From positions 1 through 6,511 of the forward strand of contig DAOVKH010000103.1 in the NCBI GenBank assembly GCA_030631875.1: a stretch of 6,511 bases of DNA, in the 5' to 3' direction. The translations under genes were made by a program, and so were the position numbers. A model generated the notes under the pieces. That model did not search any database. It saw nothing but the letters and a program-made list of their open reading frames with translations, and was not told the DNA's origin. Numbering within the stretch: position 1 is the first letter of the stretch; every line of letters starts with the position of its first letter. Shown one piece after another: positions 1 to 5,582 of this stretch. Source of the DNA: Deltaproteobacteria bacterium (GTDB taxonomy: Bacteria; Desulfobacterota; GWC2-55-46; DRQE01).

Positions 1-1004
1 CCACGCGCGAATTCTTTATTCGTCTTATCGTCAGCTAAGGCGTGGCAATGAACAACCTCGCCTGCCTTGAAGACCCCTTCTACGCCGACGATACCTGAGG
101 GCAAGAGCGATTTGTTATCTTCCGTAACGGCCTTCATCGCACCGGCGTCTACTATGATACGCCCGCTCGTCCTTGCCGAGTAGGCTATCCAATGCTTCTT
201 GCTCGTCAGGCGGTCTTCTTTGGGGTAGATGAAAGTACCGGCTATTTTTCCGCCTGAGATAATAGCATCTTCGACATTCTTACCAAGCCCATTTGCTATA
301 ATAGTCGCCGCACCGAAGTGCGCGGCTGTACCAGCAGAACTAACCTTTGAGGACATACCACCCGTACCATGCAGGCTTGCTCCACTACAACCATCAAAGC
401 TACTCTTAAAAGAATCGATGTCTTCTATCTCAAGTATAATGTTCGCATCATCGTTCTTCCACGGATCTTTATCGTGTATACCACTCACATCGGTATAGAT
501 CACCAAAAGATCTGCACCTATTAAGTTAACGACAAGTGCCGAAAGGTTGTCGTTATCGCCGAACTTAAGCTCTTCGACCGCAACAGTGTCGTTCTCATTT
601 ATGATGGGCACAACGCCAAGCTCGAATAACCTATTAAGCGTATTGCGTGCGTTATTAAAGCTCTCTCTACTACCGAGGTCTCCGTGAGTAAGCAAGACCT
701 GCGCCACCTTTTGGTTTTGCTTCGCGAATGCCGCTTCGTACTTATTCATAAGTACGGTCTGACCTATGGCGGCCAGAGCCTGACGTTCGGGTATCGTCGA
801 GGGACGCTCCGTAATTCCAAGCTTCTCCATGCCCATGGCAATTGCGCCTGATGTTACGAGGACGACCTCTTTACCGGCGCGCGTAAAGGCATCGACCTTA
901 ATGGCGATAGAGTCGAAGTCACCTTTAGCGATAACAGCACTTCCGACCTTTACGACAACACGCCGTGCGTTATTTATTATATGTTTTCTGGTATTACTCT
1001 TCAT
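1..1004 (-). CDS. proB: Glutamate 5-kinase (partial, C-terminus beyond window)
   Basis: The first 334 residues of glutamate 5-kinase are present; the frame runs off the window edge, and about 30-40 residues are probably missing compared with E. coli ProB (367). The enzyme phosphorylates L-glutamate to gamma-glutamyl phosphate, the first and feedback-controlled step of proline synthesis. The amino-acid kinase domain shows VVVKVGSAV at 16-24, TSGAIAMG at 51-58, INENDTVA at 135-142, FGDNDNLSALV at 148-158, TDVSG at 171-175, and GTGGMSSK at 213-220. A PUA domain begins near residue 276 (SARTSGRIIVDAGA). The ATG is preceded in frame by a TAA 18 nt upstream, which fixes the start. The Shine-Dalgarno AAAGGA lies close to the ATG inside the end of obg, so coupling to obg translation is likely. 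obg followed by proB is a recurrent gene pair in deltaproteobacteria. Confidence 0.97.
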   Translation of the reverse strand, partial: MKSNTRKHIINNARRVVVKVGSAVIAKGDFDSIAIKVDAFTRAGKEVVLVTSGAIAMGMEKLGITERPSTIPERQALAAIGQTVLMNKYEAAFAKQNQKVAQVLLTHGDLGSRESFNNARNTLNRLFELGVVPIINENDTVAVEELKFGDNDNLSALVVNLIGADLLVIYTDVSGIHDKDPWKNDDANIILEIEDIDSFKSSFDGCSGASLHGTGGMSSKVSSAGTAAHFGAATIIANGLGKNVEDAIISGGKIAGTFIYPKEDRLTSKKHWIAYSARTSGRIIVDAGAMKAVTEDNKSLLPSGIVGVEGVFKAGEVVHCHALADDKTNKEFAR

Positions 1005-2022
1005 CTTCCTTTGCCTTTGTTACTTCCCCGCCTACGTAGTTAACGAGGTCTTTTAGTCCCGCCCCTGTTACCGACGATATCTTAAACACCTTTATACCCT
1101 GAGCGGTGAAGTAGGTCAACAGATCCGATAGCCTCTCGACCTCTTCGGGGTCGTCTATGACCGCATCCATCTTGCTGAAGACGACCACCTCCGAACGCTC
1201 GGCAAGCTCAGGATTAAACTCCTTAAGCTCATTTTTTATAACCTTATAATCTTCGAGCGGCTCGCCCATACGCCCGCTCGAAACATCTAACATATGTATA
1301 AATATGCTCGTACGCTCGATGTGCTTTAGAAACCTTATACCAAGGCCTTTACCCGTGTGCGCGCCTTCGACGAGCCCCGGAATGTCGGCTATAACAAAAC
1401 CGCCGAAGTCTCCGAACTCGACTACACCGAGGTGTGGCTTAAGTGTCGTAAAAGGGTAGTCCGCGACCTTTGGCTTTGCCGCCGATATGCTCGATATGAG
1501 CGTCGATTTTCCGGCATTCGGGAAGCCTATTATACCGACGTCGGCAAGGAGTTTTAATTCAAGTTTGAGCTTTCGTTCTTCGCCAATCTCTCCGGGCTGA
1601 GCATGGCGCGGTGCCTGATTGGTGGCCGTTGCGAAACGCGCATTCCCCCTGCCCCCCCTGCCTCCTGCCATGGCAATGTACTCGACACCGTCTTTTGTCA
1701 GATCCCCTAAGAGCTCGCCCGTATCGCCGTCGGTTATAATCGTGCCGACAGGAATCCTTATAAATATATCCTCACCCTGCTTACCGTGGCAATCGCTCGT
1801 TTGGCCGTGCGTACCCATACCGCCCTTGTATATGCGCTTATAGCGCAGATCTATCAAGCTCGTTATGCGCTCCTCGGCTAAGAAGACGACATTACCGCCC
1901 CTACCGCCGTCGCCGCCATTTGGGCCGCCACGTGGAACGAATTTTTCCCTACGGAAGCTCACGCAACCTCTGCCGCCGTCGCCGCCCTTTACCGTTATCT
2001 CTACCTCATCTATAAAGTTCAT
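994..2022 (-). CDS. obg: Ribosome-assembly GTPase Obg (CgtA)
   Basis: This 342-residue protein is Obg, a P-loop GTPase that works in late 50S assembly and links to stress and ppGpp signalling. The N-terminal glycine-rich Obg fold spans about residues 1-157, with GGDGGRGCVSFRREKFVPRG and a second GGDGGRGG. The G domain follows: G1 GFPNAGKS at 167-174, switch I YPFTTLKP at 189-196, G3 DIPGL at 213-217, G4 SKMD at 283-286 and G5 SSVTG at 316-320. The first G4 residue is Ser where Asn is usual. There is no C-terminal OCT domain, only a short acidic tail, so this is the short form. The ATG has AGGGA 7 nt upstream. It overlaps proB by 11 bp, implying co-transcription. Confidence 0.97.
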   Translation of the reverse strand: MNFIDEVEITVKGGDGGRGCVSFRREKFVPRGGPNGGDGGRGGNVVFLAEERITSLIDLRYKRIYKGGMGTHGQTSDCHGKQGEDIFIRIPVGTIITDGDTGELLGDLTKDGVEYIAMAGGRGGRGNARFATATNQAPRHAQPGEIGEERKLKLELKLLADVGIIGFPNAGKSTLISSISAAKPKVADYPFTTLKPHLGVVEFGDFGGFVIADIPGLVEGAHTGKGLGIRFLKHIERTSIFIHMLDVSSGRMGEPLEDYKVIKNELKEFNPELAERSEVVVFSKMDAVIDDPEEVERLSDLLTYFTAQGIKVFKISSVTGAGLKDLVNYVGGEVTKAKEDEE

Positions 2023-2036
2023 ATCATTATCCCTAT

Positions 2037-2084
2037 TAAAAGAAAAAGGGCGAAAAGAATTTTATAAAAACTCCTTTCGCCCTT
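2037..2084 (-). terminator. Intrinsic (rho-independent) terminator between rpmA and obg
   Basis: On the minus strand a stem (2084-2046) has the perfect outer arms AAGGGCGAAA and TTTCGCCCTT. It extends inward with G-U wobbles to about 17-18 pairs around a very small loop, and is followed at once by TTTCTTTT (2045-2038). This is a textbook intrinsic terminator. It ends the rplU-rpmA message, yet lies only 15 nt before the obg ATG and just ahead of the obg Shine-Dalgarno (AGGGA, 2034-2030). Transcription of obg must therefore come from read-through or regulated antitermination, because no room is left for a promoter after it. Confidence 0.85.
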
Positions 2085-2225
2085 AAAAGCCAATTTTCAA
2101 AATGGTCGCATAATCTTTTCAGAGTCTTCGGAAGGCTGATGTAACCGCAAATAGTTGCGTCTTTCCGCCCCCTTTTACGCCCAGCTTTATACCCAACCGT
2201 CCGAGACGACCATCGGCCCAAGAGC
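2085..2225 (-). promoter_or_regulatory. Untranslated rpmA-obg intergenic segment, possible attenuator leader
   Basis: About 140 bp between the rpmA stop and the terminator show no credible gene. A small hairpin CGCAA-CTAT-TTGCG is visible. Two G/A-rich motifs on the minus strand, GGGCGTAAAAG (2182-2172) and GGGCGGAAAG (2170-2161), resemble the left arm of the downstream terminator (GGGCGAAAGG). Each could pair with the terminator right arm CTTTTCGCCC, the second in ten contiguous pairs including one G-U. I could not match the segment to any riboswitch class I know, including c-di-GMP-I and fluoride types. No convincing promoter was found in it. Confidence 0.3.
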
Positions 2226-2477
2226 CTATATTGGAAGTATATTAGCGACCTTCTTACCGGCCTTATCCGTAAACTTAACAACGCCGTCAATCTTGGCGAA
2301 TATAGTATAGTCCTTGCCGAGTCCAACGCCCATGCCGGGGTGGATCTTCGTGCCGACCTGCCTTACTATTATCGAACCTGCCGTAACGGTCTCACCACCA
2401 TAACGCTTTACGCCGCGTCTTTGTCCGTTACTGTCTCTGCCGTTTCGTGAACTACCGCCGGCCTTTTTGTGTGCCAT
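2226..2477 (-). CDS. rpmA: 50S ribosomal protein L27
   Basis: This 83-residue protein is L27, whose N-terminal arm reaches the peptidyl-transferase centre. The sequence begins directly with MAHKKAGGSSRNGRDSNGQR, without the cleavable N-terminal extension seen in Firmicutes, which fits a proteobacterial-type ribosome. GVKRYGGE and the RQVGTKIHPGMGVGLGKDYT block are canonical. The usual Gly at position 6 of the arm is Ala here. A strong Shine-Dalgarno, GGGGAGGA (2493-2486), overlaps the last base of the rplU stop and lies 8 nt before the ATG. A 203-bp gap with an intrinsic terminator follows. Confidence 0.98.
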   Translation of the reverse strand: MAHKKAGGSSRNGRDSNGQRRGVKRYGGETVTAGSIIVRQVGTKIHPGMGVGLGKDYTIFAKIDGVVKFTDKAGKKVANILPI

Positions 2478-2492
2478 CTGTAGAGTCCTCCC

Positions 2493-2804
2493 CTAAGCCT
2501 TAATATCTTTTACAATGAGGGCGGTGAAGTCTTGTCTGTGCCCCTGCTTTTTGGTATATCCCTTGCGTCGCTTCTTCTTGAAGACGACTATCTTCTTGCC
2601 TCTATCCTGTTCGGTTATCTCGCAAAGAATGCTCGCACCGTCTACCAACGGAGTACCGACCTTAAGGTCTTTACCCTCGCCGACCGCAACGACATCCTTG
2701 AGCTCAACCGTAGCGCCTACTTCGCCTAAGAGTTTTTCGACCCTGAAGCTATCGCCTTTAGAAACCGTATATTGTTTACCGCCTGTCTTCACAACCGCAT
2801 ACAT
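2493..2804 (-). CDS. rplU: 50S ribosomal protein L21
   Basis: This 103-residue protein is L21, a large-subunit protein that binds 23S rRNA. The N-terminus MYAVVKTGGKQY and the basic C-terminal block KKKRRKGYTKKQGHRQ (76-91) are diagnostic, and FRVEKL at 20-25 is also typical. The length is exactly in the family range. The ATG follows AGGGG with an 8-nt gap and lies downstream of a strong promoter. rpmA starts 15 bp after its TAG, an arrangement found in most bacteria. It is the first gene of the rplU-rpmA(-obg-proB) unit. Confidence 0.98.
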   Translation of the reverse strand: MYAVVKTGGKQYTVSKGDSFRVEKLLGEVGATVELKDVVAVGEGKDLKVGTPLVDGASILCEITEQDRGKKIVVFKKKRRKGYTKKQGHRQDFTALIVKDIKA

Positions 2805-2842
2805 CTTAAGTGCCCCTCTCTTCCATGGAAAGTGAATATATA

Positions 2843-2872
2843 ATGATATGTTATTTTCTATGGCCTTGTCAA
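2843..2872 (-). promoter_or_regulatory. Strong sigma70-type promoter for rplU-rpmA
   Basis: On the minus strand a perfect -35 box TTGACA (2872-2867) is followed, after 18 bp, by TATCAT (2848-2843), five of six matches to the -10 consensus. The predicted start is near 2836, giving a leader of roughly 32 nt. The -35 box overlaps the stop codon of the HIT gene, so the promoter uses the end of the upstream gene. No terminator separates the two units. The leader holds a perfect 10-bp palindrome TTCCATGGAA (2830-2821) and the SD AGGGG (2817-2813), 8 nt before the rplU ATG. Confidence 0.82.
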
Positions 2873-3426
2873 GTATTTTCCTTGAAGTAAGCCCTCAATT
2901 CCTCTGCCGAGGCCTCTAAATGCTCCGGTATTACCTTTGTTTCGTTTAAAACAGGCATAAAGTTCGTATCCCCGTTCCACCTGGGGACTATATGCCAATG
3001 CAGGTGGTCGGCTATGCCGGCTCCTGCCGAAGCACCTAAGTTCATTCCGATATTAAAGCCGTCGGGGTTGTAGGTCTTCTTGAGTGCCTCTATTGAAAGG
3101 TTAATGAGGCTCTGCATGTCGATAGATACTTCCCGTGGAAGACCCTCTAAGGCCGATTCGTGCAAGTTCGGAGCTATAAGGATATGACCGTTGCTGTAGG
3201 GGTATCTATTTAGGAGAAGTACTGAGTCTTTGCTTCTATGGAGGACAAGGTCGTCATCTCGAAGTACGTCCTTGCTTGCGTCACCCTTTATGCTATCCTT
3301 TGTGCTACCGGCCCCTGTTACGCCCTTTGCGGCGTCTGGCCCCTTAGCGGCCTTACAGAAGACGCATCCCGACTCCTTCTCGCCTTGAATGTAGGCTACC
3401 CGCCAGGGTGTCCAGAGTTGCTTCAA
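2869..3426 (-). CDS. HIT-family nucleotide phosphorylase/hydrolase (Ap4A phosphorylase-like)
   Basis: This 185-residue protein is a histidine-triad enzyme of the branch that acts on dinucleoside polyphosphates or nucleotidyl conjugates; the substrate is inferred from family resemblance. The start MKQLWTPWRVAYI is typical of this branch, followed by CVFC (Cys21, Cys24, a likely metal pair), LNRYPYSNGHILIAP at 72-86, and the triad HLHWHIVPRW at 141-150 with GDTNFMPV after it. The central His of the triad is the expected nucleophile. The start codon is TTG, chosen because it begins the conserved N-terminus and overlaps the ihfB TGA as TTGA. The Shine-Dalgarno is weak, which fits coupling to ihfB. 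Residues about 25-56, between the CxxC and the core, form a longer Lys/Gly/Ala/Asp-rich low-complexity segment than I expect for the family. The stop codon overlaps the -35 box of the rplU promoter. Confidence 0.93.
   Translation of the reverse strand: MKQLWTPWRVAYIQGEKESGCVFCKAAKGPDAAKGVTGAGSTKDSIKGDASKDVLRDDDLVLHRSKDSVLLLNRYPYSNGHILIAPNLHESALEGLPREVSIDMQSLINLSIEALKKTYNPDGFNIGMNLGASAGAGIADHLHWHIVPRWNGDTNFMPVLNETKVIPEHLEASAEELRAYFKENT
3316..3351 (-). repeat. Two imperfect 18-bp tandem units inside the HIT gene
   Basis: Two adjacent 6-codon units, 3351-3334 and 3333-3316, encode AAKGPD and AAKGVT (residues 26-37). They share GCCGC-N-AAGGG at the DNA level and differ mainly in the last two codons. 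Looser Lys/Gly/Asp/Ser-rich sequence follows to about residue 56. This suggests the low-complexity linker grew by slippage or local duplication. No frameshift results. Confidence 0.55.
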
Positions 3427-3725
3427 TCTTCTGAGTGCGGCTTGGCTCCGGCGTCGACCCTCTCCTTAAGCTCTTTGCCTGCCTTAAAGAAAGGAACTCT
3501 CTTGGACTCCACCTCTATGCCCTCGCCCGACTTGGGGTTACGCCCCTTGCGTGCGTTACGATCCTTGACCTTAAAACTTCCAAAGCCTCTTATCTCTATC
3601 TTTTCACCTCTGCCGAGGCTCTCAGTAATGCTCTTGAAGAGAGTCGACACTATTACCTCGACATCTCTCTTGGTAAAGTTAGATGCCTTTGAGGTTACCT
3701 CATCGATAAGTTCACTGCGTGTCAT
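3423..3725 (-). CDS. ihfB: Integration host factor beta-type DNA-bending protein (HU/IHF family)
   Basis: This 100-residue protein belongs to the HU/IHF family of dimeric nucleoid proteins that bend DNA in recombination, replication and sigma54-type transcription. It begins MTRSELIDEV, very close to the IHF-beta N-terminus. It carries the beta-arm signature EIRGFGSF at 44-51, the DNA-intercalating GRNP at 61-64 (Pro64), and the C-terminal PFFKAGKELKERV at 78-90. The position directly after rpsA is the classic proteobacterial location of ihfB, which favours IHF-beta over HU. A short charged tail (about residues 91-100) extends past the usual end. A strong AAGGAGGT lies 7 nt before the ATG. Its TGA overlaps the TTG start of the HIT gene, implying translational coupling. 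No promoter is evident in the 27-bp gap, so it is likely expressed from the rpsA promoter. An HU-like homodimer remains possible because no ihfA is in view. Confidence 0.88.
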   Translation of the reverse strand: MTRSELIDEVTSKASNFTKRDVEVIVSTLFKSITESLGRGEKIEIRGFGSFKVKDRNARKGRNPKSGEGIEVESKRVPFFKAGKELKERVDAGAKPHSED

Positions 3726-3752
3726 CTTACCTACCTCCTTAAAGACTTACGG

Positions 3753-5453
3753 CTACTCAGATTCAACGGTGGAAGATTCTGTCTCGTCTTCGACCTTATC
3801 ATTATTATCAGCTTCAGGACTATCACCTTCAGGACTCTCGGCTGCGGCCTCTGAAGACGACTCAACAATACACCGTATACTGAGCCCTATCTTCTTATCA
3901 TCGGGGTTTACGTTGAGTATTTCTACCTCAACAAGGTCGCCGACCTCAATCGTACCACCGCTATCCAAACCTCTATTGAGCTCCGAGACATGAACCAGCC
4001 CTTCGAGCCCCTCTTCAAGCTCTACAAAGGCACCAAAGTCCGCAATGCTCGTAACACGCCCTTCAACTATACCACCGGGGCGGTAACGCTCTTCAACATC
4101 CTTCCAGGGATCCTTCTCCAGAAGTTTTGTCGATAGCGAAAACCTTTGGGAGTTCTTATCGATATTAAGGACTACGGCCTCGACCTCTTGGCCCTTCTTA
4201 AAGAGCTCGGATGGGTGCTTTAGCTTTGTCCACGACATATCCGATATATGAACAAGCCCGTCTATCCCCTCTTCGACACCTACGAAGATACCGAAGTCAG
4301 TTATATTCTTTATTAATCCCTTGACCTTAGTTCCGTTCGGATACCTGTCGGCAAGTCCGTTCCACGGGTTATCCTCGACCTGCTTAAGCCCAAGAGAGAT
4401 ACGTCTGGCAGGAACATTCAGATCCAAGACCATGACATCTACCGTGTCGCCTTGCTTAAGCTTCTGCGAAGGGTGCTTTATCTTTGTCCAAGACATCTCG
4501 GATATATGAACAAGCCCCTCAAGGCCCTGCTCTATCTCTACAAAAGCACCGTAATCGGTGATATTTACGACATTACCGGAGACCTTCGTCCCGATAGCAT
4601 ACTTTTCGGTAGCATCCTGCCACGGATCGGGCTTGGTCTGCTTATAACCGAGAGATATTTTACCTTCTTCTTTATCGAACTTTAATACCTTAACCTCTAT
4701 CTCTTCATCAATATCGAGTACCTGCGACGGGTGGCTGACCTTGCCCCAAGACAGATCGCTCAGGTGAACGAGTCCGTCTATACCGCCCAAGTCAACAAAG
4801 GCCCCGTAATCGGTGATATTCTTAACAATACCCTTGACGATAGAACCTTCTTCTATGTTCTCGAGTGTTTCTTTCTTCAAGATTTCACGTTCGCCCTCAA
4901 GTATCACGCGCCTTGAGACGATTACGTTATTCTTCTTCCTGTTATACTTTATGACCTTGAGAGTTATCCCAGTGCCTATAAGGGCGTCCGGCGATCGAAC
5001 GGGCTTAAGGTCTACCTGAGAGTTCGGAAGAAAGGCGATAACACCGCCTATATCTACATGAAACCCGCCATTGACCCTCTTGACTATCGTGCCGTCTATA
5101 GTACCGTCGGCCTCATATATGACGACCAGCTCATCCCAGACCTTTCTCTGGTCGGCCTTTGCCTTGGATAAGACAATATGCCCCGTGTCATCTTCCCAAC
5201 GTTCGAGAAGAACCGAGACTTCTTCGCCTGCCTCTACAGATACGATTCCATCAGCATCGGCAAATTCTCTAATAGGAATAACACCTTCGGACTTACATCC
5301 TATATCTATTACAACCGAGTCACTCGTAACCTTGACGATAAAACCCTTTACGAGCTCTCCTTCCTGCATCTGTTTGAGGCTCTCTTCATACATCTGCTCA
5401 AACTCTGTCTTGAAGCCGTCTTCTACCGGTTGAATTTTATCTACTCCATCCAT
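3753..5453 (-). CDS. rpsA: 30S ribosomal protein S1, six S1 domains
   Basis: This 566-residue protein is the mRNA-binding S1 protein of the small subunit, needed to dock and unfold mRNA during initiation. Six OB-fold S1 repeats are visible at about residues 32-98, 117-182, 203-271, 288-356, 375-443 and 461-527. Repeats 3-6 carry the strong consensus (NITDYGAFV or NITDFGIFV, GLVHISDMSW, HPSQ, ISLG), while 1 and 2 are divergent, as expected for the ribosome-docking domains. DPW and NPW linkers precede repeats 4-6. The tail from residue 530 is acidic and Ser/Glu-rich, probably disordered. Length and domain count match the proteobacterial type (E. coli 557 residues), not the shorter four-domain Firmicutes form. 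The ATG follows AAGGAG with an 11-nt gap, and no other ATG lies nearby. It has its own promoter downstream of ispH, and ihfB begins 27 bp after its stop. Confidence 0.97.
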   Translation of the reverse strand: MDGVDKIQPVEDGFKTEFEQMYEESLKQMQEGELVKGFIVKVTSDSVVIDIGCKSEGVIPIREFADADGIVSVEAGEEVSVLLERWEDDTGHIVLSKAKADQRKVWDELVVIYEADGTIDGTIVKRVNGGFHVDIGGVIAFLPNSQVDLKPVRSPDALIGTGITLKVIKYNRKKNNVIVSRRVILEGEREILKKETLENIEEGSIVKGIVKNITDYGAFVDLGGIDGLVHLSDLSWGKVSHPSQVLDIDEEIEVKVLKFDKEEGKISLGYKQTKPDPWQDATEKYAIGTKVSGNVVNITDYGAFVEIEQGLEGLVHISEMSWTKIKHPSQKLKQGDTVDVMVLDLNVPARRISLGLKQVEDNPWNGLADRYPNGTKVKGLIKNITDFGIFVGVEEGIDGLVHISDMSWTKLKHPSELFKKGQEVEAVVLNIDKNSQRFSLSTKLLEKDPWKDVEERYRPGGIVEGRVTSIADFGAFVELEEGLEGLVHVSELNRGLDSGGTIEVGDLVEVEILNVNPDDKKIGLSIRCIVESSSEAAAESPEGDSPEADNNDKVEDETESSTVESE

Positions 5454-5464
5454 GCGCAGTCGCG

Positions 5465-5490
5465 CTCCTTAAAAAATTTTAATTTTTAAG
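5465..5490 (-). promoter_or_regulatory. A/U-rich leader hairpin overlapping the rpsA ribosome-binding site
   Basis: The minus-strand leader contains the perfect inverted repeat CTTAAAAA (5490-5483) and TTTTTAAG (5475-5468) around a 7-nt loop. The right arm runs into the Shine-Dalgarno AAGGAG (5470-5465), so pairing would hide its first half. The SD-to-ATG gap of 11 nt is longer than elsewhere in the window (7-8 nt). Ribosomal protein S1 binds A/U-rich RNA and represses its own mRNA in E. coli, so an S1-responsive site is plausible. The stem is mostly A-U pairs and therefore weak. The repeat is seen; the function is inference. Confidence 0.4.
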
Positions 5491-5495
5491 TCCGT

Positions 5496-5524
5496 AATAT
5501 AACACAGCTCTCTTGCGAGTGCAA
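5496..5524 (-). promoter_or_regulatory. Sigma70-type promoter for rpsA
   Basis: On the minus strand, TTGCAC (5524-5519) and TATATT (5501-5496) are separated by exactly 17 bp. The -10 box matches the consensus at five of six positions and is preceded by TGT, making an extended -10. The -35 box keeps only TTG. The predicted start is near 5489, giving a leader of about 36 nt before the rpsA ATG. An inverted repeat, CTTGC-ACTC-GCAAG (5525-5512), overlaps the -35 box and could be an operator or may be chance. The site is the only good promoter in the ispH-rpsA gap. Confidence 0.75.
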
Positions 5525-5582
5525 GTATTTAATTTACCTTGGCTTTTAGAATTCTTCGGCAAAGAAAACCCCTTACCGGTGC

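Noticed and set aside
2055..2070. TATAAA in the terminator loop as a -10 box for obg
   Set aside because: It lies in the right place, but no -35 element at 16-18 bp supports it, and A/T-rich loops give this sequence by chance.
2085..2225. Riboswitch (c-di-GMP-I or fluoride type) upstream of obg
   Set aside because: Fragments such as GAAAGACGCAA and GGGCCGATGG look similar to parts of these classes, but the conserved cores and the order of elements are missing.
2036..2326. A 96-codon minus-strand open frame across the end of rpmA and the rpmA-obg gap
   Set aside because: It starts inside rpmA in another frame, ends within the terminator tail, and has a low-complexity Arg/Phe composition with no family resemblance.
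3238..3993. A 251-codon open frame on the plus strand
   Set aside because: It lies antisense to the HIT gene, ihfB and the end of rpsA, all clear family members. Its Ser/Leu-rich composition is what the reverse strand of these genes gives, and it matches no family I recognise.
3753..5453. Internal repeats in rpsA as a tandem DNA repeat
   Set aside because: They are the six diverged S1 domains of the normal protein, not a recent DNA duplication.
5558..5577. Possible terminator after ispH (GGTAAGG paired with CTTTGCC)
   Set aside because: The stem is only seven pairs with two G-U wobbles and is followed by GAAGAATTC, not a T run.
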